Source: Flavipsychrobacter stenotrophus (GTDB lineage: Bacteria > Bacteroidota > Bacteroidia > Chitinophagales > Chitinophagaceae). Taken from it: DNA of 64,000 nucleotides. Positions 16,667 through 26,141 of this stretch are shown piece after piece. Both the position numbers and the translations under genes were made by a program. The stretch lies in the NCBI RefSeq assembly GCF_002954265.1, contig NZ_PPSL01000002.1:620001-684000 (forward strand). Reading direction: 5' to 3'. Numbering within the stretch: the first letter of the stretch is position 1; the number at the start of each line of letters is the position of its first letter. The notes beneath the pieces were generated by a model that searched no databases, had not been told where the DNA came from, and worked only from the letters and a program-made list of their open reading frames with translations.

Positions 16667-19294
16667 CTAGTCAGCAAGCACTGCACCGTCTTCTTTGGCT
16701 TTGTACTCTTTCACCTGCTCCAGTGCATCTGGTATTACATCACTAATGATCACTATGAAACTATCCTTTATCGCATTCTTCATTGCGAAATCAATAGCCT
16801 CGGCTTCCTTCTTGATCACTGTTATCTTCTTCAGCGGATCAACAGAATGTATACCCTTGGTCATCAAACCAATGATCTCTTCTTCCGTTCTGCCACGCAG
16901 GTGTTTATCCTGCCTGATGATGATCTCGTCGAATATCTGTGCAGCAGCCTCACCCAGTGATATGATGTCTTCATCTCTTCTGTCACCAACACCCGCTATC
17001 AGACCTACTTTCACAGATGCGTTCACAGAATTCAGGAATTTACCTATAGCCCTAAGTCCATGAGTATTGTGTGCATAGTCGAGCATCACGGAGTAATTGC
17101 GGAAGTGGAACATATTCATACGGCCCGGTGTTTGCGCCGGTGATGGTACAAATGTCTGCAGCGCTTCACGAATGTCTTCCGTCTTAAAGTCCTGCACGTA
17201 AACGGCCAGTGTTGCCGCCAGTACATTGGCAATATTGAATTCAGCCATACCCGAGAAGGTAAGCGGAATATTGGTCACCTTTTCCACTCTAATCTTCCAG
17301 CTACCCTTCAATATAGTTATATAGCCATGCTCATAGATAGCCGCCAGGCCGCCCTTCGCACAATGCTTGATGATCCTTTCATTATTTTCACTGAGCGAGA
17401 AGTAGGCCACCTTGCAAGACAGATCTTTGTGCATTTCATATACCAGGTCGTCATCGGCATTCAATATCGCATAGCCGTTAGGGAACACTGTATTGGCAGC
17501 AACTGCCTTTACCCTTGCCAGCTTTTCTATGGTATCGATACCACCCAATCCCAGGTGATCTTCGGCCACATTGGTAACCACAGCTACATCGCAATTGTGG
17601 AAGCCAAGACCTGCACGCAGTATACCGCCACGGGCACACTCCAGTACAGCATAGTCTACCGTAGGATCTTTCAATACAAACTCAGCAGAAACAGGCCCTG
17701 TACAGTCGCCACGCATCATTATCTGATTCTGAATGTACACACCGTCGGTGGTAGTGTAACCTACCTTAAAGCCCATTTGCTTTACAATGTGTGCAATAAG
17801 GCGGGTAGTAGTTGTCTTACCATTTGTGCCGGAAACAGCTACAATAGGTATACGTGCGCTGGTGCCAGGAGGGTACAACATATCAATAACCGGCTCGGCC
17901 ACATTCCTTGGCAATCCTTCTGTAGGATCAAGGTGCATACGGAAACCAGGAGCCGCATTTACTTCCAGTACAGCACCACCGCTTTCTACCAATGGAGTAG
18001 ACAAGTCATCGGCCATAATATCTATACCGCAGATGTTAAGCCCAATGATACGTGCAATACGCTCTGCCATAAATACATTGGTAGGATGCACATAGTCGGT
18101 AACATCGGTAGCGGTACCGCCGGTGCTAAGGTTAGCTGTTGGCTTCAGCCACAGTTCTTCCTTGTCGGCAATAACGGTTTCCAGGGTATAACCCTTCTTA
18201 GCCAGCATATCCATGGTAAAGTCATCGATCTTAATAGCGGTCAGTACCTTTTCATGTCCATAACCACGACGCGGATCCTGGTTCACTATATCTATCAGCT
18301 GCTGCACGGTATGTTTGCCATCACCTATGACGGCGGCTGGTGTACGCAATGCTGCAGCTACAAACTTGTAGTTCACAACAAGCACACGGAAGTCGCGGCC
18401 TGTAATGAACTTTTCGCAGATAACGGCACGGCCATAAACCTTAGCAGCCTTAAGGCCGGTTACAGCGTCTTCCCAGTTGCGGATGTTGGTAGTAGCACCC
18501 TTACCATGATTGCCGTTTACCGGCTTGGTAACAATAGGATAGCCGATCTTATCAATAGCGGCCTGCAGGTCTTCCTCATCATAAATGATACGTCCGCGAG
18601 GAACCGGTATCTCTGCTGCTTCCAGCAGGTTTTTGGTTTCTTCCTTATCGCATGCAATCTCTACAGCTATACTGCTTGTAGTACTGGCAATGGTAGCCTG
18701 CACCCTGCGCTGATTTACACCATAACCCAGCTGCACCAGCGAGTGGCGGTTGAGCCTGATATATGGTATCTTTCTTTTTATCGCCTCATCTACTATAGAG
18801 CCGGTACTAGGTCCAAGACGTTCGTCCTCACGTATCTCACGCAGGTTCTGAATGTCGTCAGCCAGATCATAAGGGATATTGTCTACCAATGCCTGTGCTA
18901 TCTTCACAGCTGCCTTAGCGGTATAGATACCCGCTTTAGCTTCCTGGTAAGAAAATACAACATGGTATATGCCCGGGTCTGAAGTTTCGCGGGTACGGCC
19001 AAAGCCTGTGTCCATGCCGGCAAGGGTCTGCAGCTCAAGTGCAATATGCTCTATGACATGGCCCATCCATGTGCCTTCTTTAATGCGGGTATAAAAGCCA
19101 CCTGGCACACCTTCTGAACAGCGGTGGCTATAAAGTGAGGGCATGAGTGCAGATATACGATCTATAAATCCGGGAATAGTATCTGTAGGGCGCTGTTCCA
19201 TCTCTTCGAGATCAAGCACCATGACTATAAGTTTATGTCTTGTTGAGGACCAGTAGTTAGGCCCGTTCATCGCTTTAATTTCTACTATTTTCAT
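16667..19294 (-). CDS. cphA: cyanophycin synthetase
   Basis: An 875-residue enzyme that builds cyanophycin (multi-L-arginyl-poly-L-aspartate) by alternately adding Asp and Arg using ATP. The order is an N-terminal CphA domain (KAMNGPNYWS, GTWMGHVIEHIALELQ), an ATP-grasp domain about residues 215-480 (VTKPVNGNHGKGATTN, VLEVNAAPGFRMHL) and a Mur ligase-like domain from about 485 (GTNGKTTTTRLIA, then DYAHNTHG, and GDRRDEDI). The length matches the family norm. The start at MKIVEIKAMNG is preferred to an ATG three codons upstream. No cyanophycinase gene lies beside it. Confidence 0.95.
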   Translation of the reverse strand: MKIVEIKAMNGPNYWSSTRHKLIVMVLDLEEMEQRPTDTIPGFIDRISALMPSLYSHRCSEGVPGGFYTRIKEGTWMGHVIEHIALELQTLAGMDTGFGRTRETSDPGIYHVVFSYQEAKAGIYTAKAAVKIAQALVDNIPYDLADDIQNLREIREDERLGPSTGSIVDEAIKRKIPYIRLNRHSLVQLGYGVNQRRVQATIASTTSSIAVEIACDKEETKNLLEAAEIPVPRGRIIYDEEDLQAAIDKIGYPIVTKPVNGNHGKGATTNIRNWEDAVTGLKAAKVYGRAVICEKFITGRDFRVLVVNYKFVAAALRTPAAVIGDGKHTVQQLIDIVNQDPRRGYGHEKVLTAIKIDDFTMDMLAKKGYTLETVIADKEELWLKPTANLSTGGTATDVTDYVHPTNVFMAERIARIIGLNICGIDIMADDLSTPLVESGGAVLEVNAAPGFRMHLDPTEGLPRNVAEPVIDMLYPPGTSARIPIVAVSGTNGKTTTTRLIAHIVKQMGFKVGYTTTDGVYIQNQIMMRGDCTGPVSAEFVLKDPTVDYAVLECARGGILRAGLGFHNCDVAVVTNVAEDHLGLGGIDTIEKLARVKAVAANTVFPNGYAILNADDDLVYEMHKDLSCKVAYFSLSENNERIIKHCAKGGLAAIYEHGYITILKGSWKIRVEKVTNIPLTFSGMAEFNIANVLAATLAVYVQDFKTEDIREALQTFVPSPAQTPGRMNMFHFRNYSVMLDYAHNTHGLRAIGKFLNSVNASVKVGLIAGVGDRRDEDIISLGEAAAQIFDEIIIRQDKHLRGRTEEEIIGLMTKGIHSVDPLKKITVIKKEAEAIDFAMKNAIKDSFIVIISDVIPDALEQVKEYKAKEDGAVLAD

Positions 19295-19423
19295 ACATCG
19301 CAAATGTTTAGTGTATTAAGGTAACTATTTTATTGAGGAATACAAATAAACGGTTCCAATATATTTTATTTTAATTGCAGGTTATGGCGATATTATTTTG
19401 TGATAAAAAAAGATACGTAAACC

Positions 19424-19431
19424 TAATTTTG
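19424..19431 (+). promoter_or_regulatory. possible -7 promoter box
   Basis: TAATTTTG fits the Bacteroidota -7 consensus TAnnTTTG and lies 28 bp before the ATG at 19460. A TTTG at 19397-19400 could be the -33 element, though the 23-bp gap is slightly long. Confidence 0.35.
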
Positions 19432-19459
19432 TATTATTGTTCATCACCCTATCATTGGT

Positions 19460-19654
19460 ATGCACATATTGAGTTTCGTTTTTATTGCTTTTGCCATAGG
19501 GGTAATAACAATCTTTTGTGGTTTTATACTTACCGTTGTAGCATGGGTAAATGACTTTGCCAAACTGGAAAAGGTGGGTATTTATATTACCCTGGCAGGT
19601 GCTTTTATGCTGCTGATGGGTATAGGCTCGTGTACGCGTTACCTCAGCAGTTGA
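19460..19654 (+). CDS. small two-helix membrane protein
   Basis: 64 residues with two strong transmembrane stretches (FVFIAFAIGVITIFCGFILTVVAW and GIYITLAGAFMLLMGIGSC) joined by a short charged loop (NDFAKLEK). A probable promoter box precedes it, which supports a real gene. No family recognised; function unknown. It lies divergent from cphA. Confidence 0.6.
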   Translation: MHILSFVFIAFAIGVITIFCGFILTVVAWVNDFAKLEKVGIYITLAGAFMLLMGIGSCTRYLSS

Positions 19655-19690
19655 AATTCATTTAGTTTTACACCCCAACAATATAATTTT

Positions 19691-20116
19691 ATGAAGCGGT
19701 TTCTTTTTGTCATTATGGCGCTCGCCATCAGCATGGCCTCTTATGGCATCAACAAAAGTGAGCAAGCCATCCGAGCCATGCTCACAGCCCAGGTAACAGA
19801 ATGGAACAAGGGAAACATAGAAGGGTACATGCATGGCTACTGGGAAAATGACAGCCTGCTGTTCATAGGCTCTAAGGGGTCGAGATATGGATATGACGTT
19901 ACCTTAAAGAAATATAAAGAGGCCTACCCCGACCTTGCACATATGGGGCAGCTTACATCGGTGATCACCCGTATGGAAAAGTTGTCGGGCAAATGCTACT
20001 TTGTGGTGGGTACGTGGGCGCTGAAACGTAGTGCCGGTGATGTAGGTGGCAGCTATACACTGCTGATCAAAAAGATAAAAGGACAGTGGGTGGTGGTTGC
20101 TGATCATAGTAGTTAG
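19691..20116 (+). CDS. secreted DUF4440 / NTF2-like protein
   Basis: 141 residues: a signal peptide (to MASYGINKS) then a cystatin/NTF2-like fold of the DUF4440 type. Landmarks are AIRAMLTAQVTEWNKGNIEGYM, WENDSLLFIGSKG, YGYDVTLKKYKEAYPD and the final strands YTLLIKKIKGQWVVVADHSS. The family binds small ligands or has lost activity; no specific role can be given. It follows the small membrane protein by 36 bp. Confidence 0.85.
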   Translation: MKRFLFVIMALAISMASYGINKSEQAIRAMLTAQVTEWNKGNIEGYMHGYWENDSLLFIGSKGSRYGYDVTLKKYKEAYPDLAHMGQLTSVITRMEKLSGKCYFVVGTWALKRSAGDVGGSYTLLIKKIKGQWVVVADHSS

Positions 20117-20186
20117 TAGATAGTCATAAGTCGTAAGCGGTTCAAGTTGTTTCCATTGGTCAGAAAATCTATAGCATTAGGTACCC

Positions 20187-21569
20187 ATGCTTTTTAATTC
20201 GTTGCAGTTTTTAGTCTTTTTCATGGTGGTAACGCTGCTCTACTACCGCATGCCGCAGCAAAAGCAGCGGGTGTGGTTGCTGCTGATAGCCAGTTGCTAT
20301 TTCTACATGAGTTTTGTACCCAAGTATCTGCTGATATTGGCGGGCACAATAGTGATAGACTATGTGGCGGGTATTGTTATTGGTAGCAGCGAAGGCAGGA
20401 AGCGTAAAGCGTGGCTCACGGTTAGCATCATAGTGAACGTGGGGATACTCGTGTTCTTCAAATACACCAATTTCTTTCTCGATACTGTTGCACCGGCCAT
20501 AAAGCCATTGTTCCCCCATGCGCACATACCCTACCTGGATATTGTGCTGCCCATAGGTTTGTCATTCCATACCTTCCAGGCTATGAGCTATACCATAGAG
20601 GTGTACAGAGGGAAGCAACCACCTGAGCGGAACTTTATTGTGTATGCGCTCTATGTTATGTTCTATCCGCAGTTGGTAGCCGGGCCAATAGAAAGGCCGC
20701 AGAATATACTGCCACAGCTACATGAGCGGAAGGAATATAAATGGGACAATGTAAAGGAAGGTCTTGCACGTATGTTGTGGGGATTTTTTAAGAAGGTGGT
20801 CATTGCCGACCGGCTATCGCTGGTAGTAGATTATGCCTACGGACACACAGGACTATCGCCATGGGCTATGTGGGTGGGGGCTATGTTCTATTCCTTTCAG
20901 ATCTATTGCGATTTTTCGGGCTATTCAGATATAGCGTTGGGTGCAGCGCGGGTGATGGGTGTAAAGCTGATGGAGAATTTTAAGCAGCCTTATATTTCGC
21001 GCAGCATTACTGAGTTCTGGACACGCTGGCATATCTCCCTTTCCTCCTGGTTTCGCGACTATGTGTATATACCACTGGGCGGCAGCAGAAAGAGCGAAAT
21101 AAGAAGAAAGATCAATGTGTTTATAGTATTCCTGCTGAGTGGTATATGGCATGGCGCCAACTTTACGTTTATCATATGGGGTATGCTGCATGGACTGCTT
21201 GTTACGCTGCTACCTAATAGAGGTAGTAAGAAAGCAAGGCTATGGAGTGCTGTATTGTTTGGCATCATCAATTTTCTGGTCGTAACGCTATGCTGGGTAT
21301 TCTTCAGGGCACAGAGTGTGGGGGTGGCTATCAGTTATTTGAAGGGTATGTTCGCAATTGGTAAAGGGGTTACTTTCTATGGACTGAACACTATGGAAAT
21401 GTGGTTGTGCGTGCTGCTGGTAGGTATACTTATGGTGCGGGAATATAAGTTCAGAAGGCACCTTATACGCAGTGATGCGGGCTTTGCGGCATATTGTGCG
21501 GTAATGGTTGCAGCATGCTATTTCCTGGGTGTATTTGGCGAAAACCAGTTTATATACTTTCAATTCTGA
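20187..21569 (+). CDS. MBOAT family O-acyltransferase, AlgI-like
   Basis: A 460-residue polytopic membrane enzyme, probably moving acetyl groups across the inner membrane onto an exported polymer. It shows the AlgI/DltB landmarks: LPIGLSFHTFQAMSYTIEVYRG, YPQLVAGPIERP, FWTRWHISLSSWFRDYVYIPLGG (given in parts) and the catalytic-type His in SGIWHGANFTFIIWG. About 10-12 helices are visible. The next gene, 4 bp downstream, encodes an SGNH/AlgX-like protein, the usual partner. The acceptor polymer is unknown; no alginate genes are nearby. Confidence 0.93.
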   Translation: MLFNSLQFLVFFMVVTLLYYRMPQQKQRVWLLLIASCYFYMSFVPKYLLILAGTIVIDYVAGIVIGSSEGRKRKAWLTVSIIVNVGILVFFKYTNFFLDTVAPAIKPLFPHAHIPYLDIVLPIGLSFHTFQAMSYTIEVYRGKQPPERNFIVYALYVMFYPQLVAGPIERPQNILPQLHERKEYKWDNVKEGLARMLWGFFKKVVIADRLSLVVDYAYGHTGLSPWAMWVGAMFYSFQIYCDFSGYSDIALGAARVMGVKLMENFKQPYISRSITEFWTRWHISLSSWFRDYVYIPLGGSRKSEIRRKINVFIVFLLSGIWHGANFTFIIWGMLHGLLVTLLPNRGSKKARLWSAVLFGIINFLVVTLCWVFFRAQSVGVAISYLKGMFAIGKGVTFYGLNTMEMWLCVLLVGILMVREYKFRRHLIRSDAGFAAYCAVMVAACYFLGVFGENQFIYFQF

Positions 21570-21573
21570 CGCT

Positions 21574-22653
21574 ATGAAAAAGATACTCTCATGGATATGT
21601 ATAGTGTTTGGTTTGGCAGTGCTGGTCTTCGGTACTTCATCCGAGCTATTTAATTTTGTGCACGGCAAGAAGTATTACCAGAACAATAAAAGCTGGTGGG
21701 GAGAACATCATAGTGATAACGGCGACCTGGTGAATATGGCTTATCTCGATGATATCAATACATTCCGATCACCTAAAGACTATGTGTTTACAACACCTGC
21801 TGATACCGGGGCAAAGAACATAGATCTGTATGTATGGGGCGACAGCTACCTGGAAGATGTACCGGAAAAAGCATTTGCCCATGTAGCCAATTATCACTTT
21901 GGGCGAACATACTATGAAGAACTGCATTATAAGCTGGACAAGAGCAAACGTAATGTGCTGATCATTGAGACCAGTGAAAGGTTTGCAAGGCCATATTTTA
22001 GCTACAGAAGCATTTACAATTCAGTATCCCGCGAGAAAGACACCGGAACAGCAATTGGTGCTACTTTTAAGGTTACTAATAGTTATGCCGCCTTAGGTAT
22101 AAATGTGGGTATTGAAGATTTTTTTGAAGGGCATATTAACCAGAATCTTGAGTTCCTTCTCTTCAATTATAACTTCCTCAATAAGCCCCGATTTCTGAAA
22201 GCTGATATGAACTATCTGCTCTTCAACCGTGGCTCGGGGAATGTTGTAATATCAGATAACGGCAGGAATTTGTTTATCAAAGAAACAATTTTACCTAAGC
22301 ACGGCTATAGCAGTTATCAGGTACTCCCCAACAGCGATATAGACTGGTTCGTAAAGGAGTTTGATAGTGTTTATGATCATTATAAGGCTGAGGGTTTTGA
22401 TGAGGTGTATCTGTCGGTTATCCCTACCCCGGTAACCATACTACAACCGGCACGCTACAATCATTTTCTGCCCAGGGTAAGTGCTCACCCCAACATGAAC
22501 ATGCCACTCATAGACCTATACCCCATCTTTAAAAGCGACGCTAACCCCAGCCGCCTCTACAGATCCGGTGATACACACTGGAATAACAATGGCATGCAGA
22601 TATGGTTGGGCATGGTGAATGAGGTATTGAGGAAGGAGAGCGGGATGCACTAA
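21574..22653 (+). CDS. AlgX/AlgJ-like SGNH-type acetylation partner
   Basis: About 359 residues. The ATG at 21574 places an N-terminal membrane anchor ([17 protein letters not shown]) at the start; an in-frame open stretch upstream overlaps the MBOAT gene. The body has an SGNH-like nucleophile block ([16 protein letters not shown]) and a C-terminal catalytic Asp-His motif ([14 protein letters not shown]), as in AlgX, AlgJ and DltD-like proteins that pass acetyl groups from an MBOAT protein to a polymer in the periplasm. It follows the MBOAT gene by 4 bp. Confidence 0.82.
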   Translation: MKKILSWICIVFGLAVLVFGTSSELFNFVHGKKYYQNNKSWWGEHHSDNGDLVNMAYLDDINTFRSPKDYVFTTPADTGAKNIDLYVWGDSYLEDVPEKAFAHVANYHFGRTYYEELHYKLDKSKRNVLIIETSERFARPYFSYRSIYNSVSREKDTGTAIGATFKVTNSYAALGINVGIEDFFEGHINQNLEFLLFNYNFLNKPRFLKADMNYLLFNRGSGNVVISDNGRNLFIKETILPKHGYSSYQVLPNSDIDWFVKEFDSVYDHYKAEGFDEVYLSVIPTPVTILQPARYNHFLPRVSAHPNMNMPLIDLYPIFKSDANPSRLYRSGDTHWNNNGMQIWLGMVNEVLRKESGMH

Positions 22654-22678
22654 TATTCTTTTTTCTTACCTTTATCCT

Positions 22679-23275
22679 ATGTACGTACGAGAACCCGCAC
22701 TAGCTTATAGAAACCAGAAATTCACCATCGAGGAATACCTTGAGATGGAAAATGCTACGGATGAAAAGCATGAGTACTATCAGGGAGAGATATTTGCTAT
22801 GTCTGGAGCAAAGCATGAACACGACATAGTTACTATTAACCTGACGGCGGCTCTCAGGATAAAATTGAAAAAGAAGCCATGCCGGCCCAACAGTAGTGAC
22901 ATGCGTATCTACATACCTAAGAATACCTTGTTCACTTATCCTGATGTTTCAATTGTGTGCGGGGAACCGGAATTTCTTAACGATGATCAATTCAATCTTT
23001 TAAACCCGGTTATCATCATTGAAGTTCTCTCTGCATCAAGCAGGAGCTACGACCGCGGCGATAAGTTTAAATTATACCGAGATATCCCTTCTCTAAAGGA
23101 ATATATTCTCATTGATCCAGAAAGGATAAGTATAGAGGCCTTTTACATCAATGCAGAATCTGAATGGGCTTTGAAGGAGTTTAATAACATTAGTGATACA
23201 CTGTCTCTTAACTCAATAAAAGTATCACTGCCGCTCGCAGACATTTATGATGGCACTCAGATAGCCAAAGCCTGA
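22679..23275 (+). CDS. Uma2 family (DUF820) putative endonuclease
   Basis: 198 residues with the PD-(D/E)XK-like pattern of Uma2 proteins: [27 protein letters not shown] (in parts), the [10 protein letters not shown] segment, YPDVSIVCG, the [22 protein letters not shown] region with catalytic Glu and Lys, and [11 protein letters not shown]. The family is abundant in cyanobacteria and Bacteroidota; its role is poorly known. It starts 25 bp after the acylation pair on the same strand but seems unrelated in function. Confidence 0.9.
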   Translation: MYVREPALAYRNQKFTIEEYLEMENATDEKHEYYQGEIFAMSGAKHEHDIVTINLTAALRIKLKKKPCRPNSSDMRIYIPKNTLFTYPDVSIVCGEPEFLNDDQFNLLNPVIIIEVLSASSRSYDRGDKFKLYRDIPSLKEYILIDPERISIEAFYINAESEWALKEFNNISDTLSLNSIKVSLPLADIYDGTQIAKA

Positions 23276-23290
23276 TCTGCTGCTGCTGTC

Positions 23291-23806
23291 TTACTTTGAA
23301 TAATTTCCTTGTATACTGTATATAATGCCATCGTGGCTATTATTGTAAGTATAGTTATTAGATACCGTTGTGGTGGTGAGTAGTACTATTCTGCCCGATA
23401 CCGTATCTGGGGTGGTACTTGTGGGTATCAGCTGTTTGGAATAAGTAACTATGGCGCCATCTGCACTCAGTGTACCATTAATGACGTGTCCTGCTGCAAA
23501 ACCCTGAGAAAACCCGATGAGTATCTGTGTGGTATCTGTAGTGGACCGGGCTATAGCTATCTGTTGCTGATAGGTTGATGAATTGGTAATGTTGTTATCA
23601 TTCCCTAGCCAATTATCTAGTATGGTGGTCTTCTCGCAGTTTACACCTGTATGGCTTACCGGGCAAATGCATTGTTTATCATTGCAGGTACCACCATTGA
23701 TACAGACTACACTGCATTTTTCAGGTCCGCAAGATGTGCCGACTATTGTAGTCAGTGTTCCAATTGACAATAAGGTGCTTAAAAGGACAATGCGGGGATG
23801 TGCCAT
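23291..23806 (-). CDS. secreted or lipoprotein-like protein with an EGF-like module
   Basis: 171 residues. The hydrophobic N terminus runs into GTSCGPEKC, so it is either a lipoprotein (Cys in TSC) or a secreted protein. Next comes a compact six-Cys EGF-like module (CSVVCINGGTCNDKQCICP, then GVNCEK), a Ser/Thr-rich linker, and a beta-rich C-terminal half (IAIARSTTDTTQILIGF, HDGIIYSIQGNYSK). EGF modules of this type occur in Bacteroidota surface proteins. Function unknown; convergent with the Uma2 gene. Confidence 0.72.
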   Translation of the reverse strand: MAHPRIVLLSTLLSIGTLTTIVGTSCGPEKCSVVCINGGTCNDKQCICPVSHTGVNCEKTTILDNWLGNDNNITNSSTYQQQIAIARSTTDTTQILIGFSQGFAAGHVINGTLSADGAIVTYSKQLIPTSTTPDTVSGRIVLLTTTTVSNNYTYNNSHDGIIYSIQGNYSK

Positions 23807-23909
23807 AGCAGACTGATTTTAGGTGTACAAAATAATGATTTACAATCCACAATATTCGCGCCAAATTCTGATTCCCGGCATCTTCAAAATAAAAATAAAA
23901 TTATTTTCC

Positions 23910-23932
23910 ACTGCGCAGATTGATTGCGCAGT
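23910..23932. promoter_or_regulatory. palindrome upstream of rtcB, possible operator
   Basis: A perfect 8-bp inverted repeat (ACTGCGCA / TGCGCAGT) with a 7-nt spacer, 121 bp before the rtcB start in the gap between divergent genes. No T tract follows. A regulator-binding role is inference only. Confidence 0.35.
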
Positions 23933-24052
23933 AGTGTTTCACCTTTGTATTGTCAATGAGAAAACAGCAGTTTATATCGAATAGTAACCAAATCGTTGAG
24001 TTATGCTGTTTCCATTTGCCTATTCACTAACAATTTTTAGAACTACAAAAAG

Positions 24053-25477
24053 ATGAAGACATTACAGATAACAGGACAAGATCTATTAGCCATTGGGTAC
24101 ACGGAAGGCAGAGCTTTAGGTAAGGCTATGAATATAGCCAACAAGAATATTGCGGAAGAAGATAAGGGTAAACTAATGGCGTTGCTCACAAAGGTTCTGC
24201 AAGAGCCTGAATCATATGTTCTCCATGAGGTATTATCCCCAATAGCAAGAGCACTTGGTGCCGGTAAGCCTGACCCTAATGATATTATACCTATAAAAGA
24301 AATTGGCGACGACTATGTTATCTACGGTGCTGACCATATAGAAGAAGGTGCCAGAAAGCAGATGGCTACTGCTATGCGGCTGCCGGTAACTGTGGCGGGT
24401 GCGTTGATGCCCGATGCCCATCAGGGTTATGGCTTGCCCATAGGTGGTGTACTGGCTACAAAGAACGCGATCATACCCTATGGAGTGGGAGTGGATATTG
24501 GTTGCCGTATGGCTTTGTCGGTCTTTGATATTACCGAAGACTTTTTCCTGCAGAACCAGGCTAAGTTTAAAAGAGAGCTGATTGCCCAGACTAACTTTGG
24601 TGCAGGTGGTGGATTTAAGGGAAAAGACAAAGCAGAGCATGCTCTATTGGATAGTGCCGATTTCAACATCACTTCTTTTATAAAGGATATGCATAGCAAG
24701 GCTGCTAAGCAGCTGGGATCATCGGGCGGTGGTAACCACTTTGTGGAATGGGGTATCATTGAGTTTGCTGAGGCAGATGAAGCATTGAACATGCCCGCAG
24801 GTAAGTATGTGGCGCTGTTAACGCATTCCGGTTCGCGCGGATTTGGGGCCACTATTGCAGGGCACTATACCAGAATAGCTAAGAACCTTTGTAAGCTGCC
24901 ACAAGGCGCACAGGACCTTGCCTATCTGGACATGAACAGTGAAGCGGGTCAGGAATACTGGCTGGCCATGAACCTTGCGGGAGATTATGCATCGGCTTGT
25001 CATGATGTGATACACCGTAAACTGACTGCCGCCATTGGCGGACAGGTACTGGCCAGGGTGGAGAACCACCACAATTTTGCATGGAAGGAAATGTGGAACG
25101 GAGAAGAGGTGATCGTTCACCGTAAAGGTGCTACTCCCGCAGGAAAGGGAGTGATGGGAATAATACCGGGAAGTATGACCGCGCCGGGATTCCTGGTGCG
25201 TGGAAAGGGTGCAGAACAGTCGCTAAACTCAGCATCGCACGGTGCGGGAAGGCAGATGAGCCGGACCGCTGCCACAAAGAACATTACTAAGGCGGAAATG
25301 AGCGCTATACTTAAAGCTAATGATGTAACCCTGATAGGTGCAGGCCTTGATGAAGCACCAATGGCCTACAAGGACATAAACAAGGTAATGGCGGGCCAGA
25401 CAGACCTTGTAGATGTAGTTGCTAAGTTCAAGCCTAAAATGGTAAGAATGGCCGATGACGGTAGCCGCGAAGATTAG
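24053..25477 (+). CDS. rtcB: RtcB family RNA ligase
   Basis: A 474-residue enzyme that joins RNA 2',3'-cyclic phosphate or 3'-phosphate ends to 5'-hydroxyl ends using GTP and Mn. Diagnostic blocks: LMPDAHQGYGLPIGGVLA, VGVDIGCRMAL (Cys metal ligand), SSGGGNHFVE, LTHSGSRGFGA, ENHHNFAW, HRKGATPAGKGVMGIIPGSM and NSASHGAGRQMSR, which holds the His that carries GMP. All key residues are present. It stands alone without an archease or RtcA gene nearby. It may serve RNA repair rather than tRNA splicing. Confidence 0.95.
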   Translation: MKTLQITGQDLLAIGYTEGRALGKAMNIANKNIAEEDKGKLMALLTKVLQEPESYVLHEVLSPIARALGAGKPDPNDIIPIKEIGDDYVIYGADHIEEGARKQMATAMRLPVTVAGALMPDAHQGYGLPIGGVLATKNAIIPYGVGVDIGCRMALSVFDITEDFFLQNQAKFKRELIAQTNFGAGGGFKGKDKAEHALLDSADFNITSFIKDMHSKAAKQLGSSGGGNHFVEWGIIEFAEADEALNMPAGKYVALLTHSGSRGFGATIAGHYTRIAKNLCKLPQGAQDLAYLDMNSEAGQEYWLAMNLAGDYASACHDVIHRKLTAAIGGQVLARVENHHNFAWKEMWNGEEVIVHRKGATPAGKGVMGIIPGSMTAPGFLVRGKGAEQSLNSASHGAGRQMSRTAATKNITKAEMSAILKANDVTLIGAGLDEAPMAYKDINKVMAGQTDLVDVVAKFKPKMVRMADDGSRED

Positions 25478-25530
25478 TATCAAGGTAAAAAGTAAAACCA
25501 GTTCGACTTTAAATATACACCCAATGAAAT

Positions 25531-25605
25531 AACCACCTCCCCCTAAGTTTCGGCAGAAAAAGCCGAAACTTAGCGTACTCCTCCTTCAAAAGGAGGAGAG
25601 TGGTT
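25531..25605. repeat. three-way-junction palindromic element
   Basis: Outer arms AACCAC / GTGGTT (25531-25536, 25600-25605) enclose a 12-bp hairpin (CTAAGTTTCGGC / GCCGAAACTTAG) and a 9-bp hairpin (CTCCTCCTT / AAGGAGGAG). I recall similar AACCACC...GGAGG...GTGGTT elements as frequent between Bacteroidota genes. It may also act as a terminator for rtcB. Confidence 0.75.
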
Positions 25606-25673
25606 GACGTATTCAAAAGTGTAAAATAGAGGTCTATTTGGTATAAAATAAATGAGATGAGGGATAATTCCCA

Positions 25674-25709
25674 ACCACCGTTGCCGGGGCTTGATGCCGG
25701 CACGGTGGT
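25674..25709. repeat. GC-rich palindrome
   Basis: ACCACCGTTGCCGG and GCCGGCACGGTGGT form a near-perfect 14-bp stem around an 8-nt loop, 64 bp before the next gene. REP-like; no T tract. Confidence 0.7.
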
Positions 25710-25772
25710 ATTGCCGTTTGTTGAGGTCTGTTCAGATGTATGGCTTAACTTTAATCAATAAAATCTGCAACC

Positions 25773-26141
25773 ATGATCACAGACAATCCATCTCAACGGG
25801 AAAATAGCTTAGCCGCCGACACTGTGCTGTCGTGCGTAGAGGCTGTTAACAATGGAGATTATAAAGAAGCCCGTACTTACGTTTCCGACCAGATGGTATT
25901 CCTGGGCGTAATGGGATCCAGCGATGGCGGAGATGCCTATGTTGACTACCTGGAACTAAAGAAGATAAGATATCAGGTACATAAGGTGTTTGCCGAAGGC
26001 GATGATGTGTGCCTGCTATACGACCTGCTGATGGGTGGAAAAGCCATTTATGGCTGCGGCTGGTACCACGTTAAAGAAGGCAAGATAAATATGCTGAGAG
26101 TGGTGTTTGACCCAAGGCCGTTGCTGGAACAAAAGGGTTAG
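25773..26141 (+). CDS. SnoaL/NTF2-like protein
   Basis: A 122-residue soluble protein with the NTF2-like order: helix (AADTVLSCVEAVNNGDYKEAR), strand-turn (MVFLGVMGSSDGGDAYVDYL), then antiparallel strands (YQVHKVFAEGDDVCLLYDL, GKINMLRVVFDPRPLL). The family includes isomerases, cyclases and ligand-binding proteins; active-site residues do not point to one. It overlaps the stop region of the convergent acetyltransferase gene by 4 bp. Confidence 0.8.
   Translation: MITDNPSQRENSLAADTVLSCVEAVNNGDYKEARTYVSDQMVFLGVMGSSDGGDAYVDYLELKKIRYQVHKVFAEGDDVCLLYDLLMGGKAIYGCGWYHVKEGKINMLRVVFDPRPLLEQKG

Noticed and set aside
17327-18982. A 551-codon open frame antisense to cphA
   Set aside because: The opposite strand is a clear, full-length CphA; the antisense frame is a by-product of its codon use.
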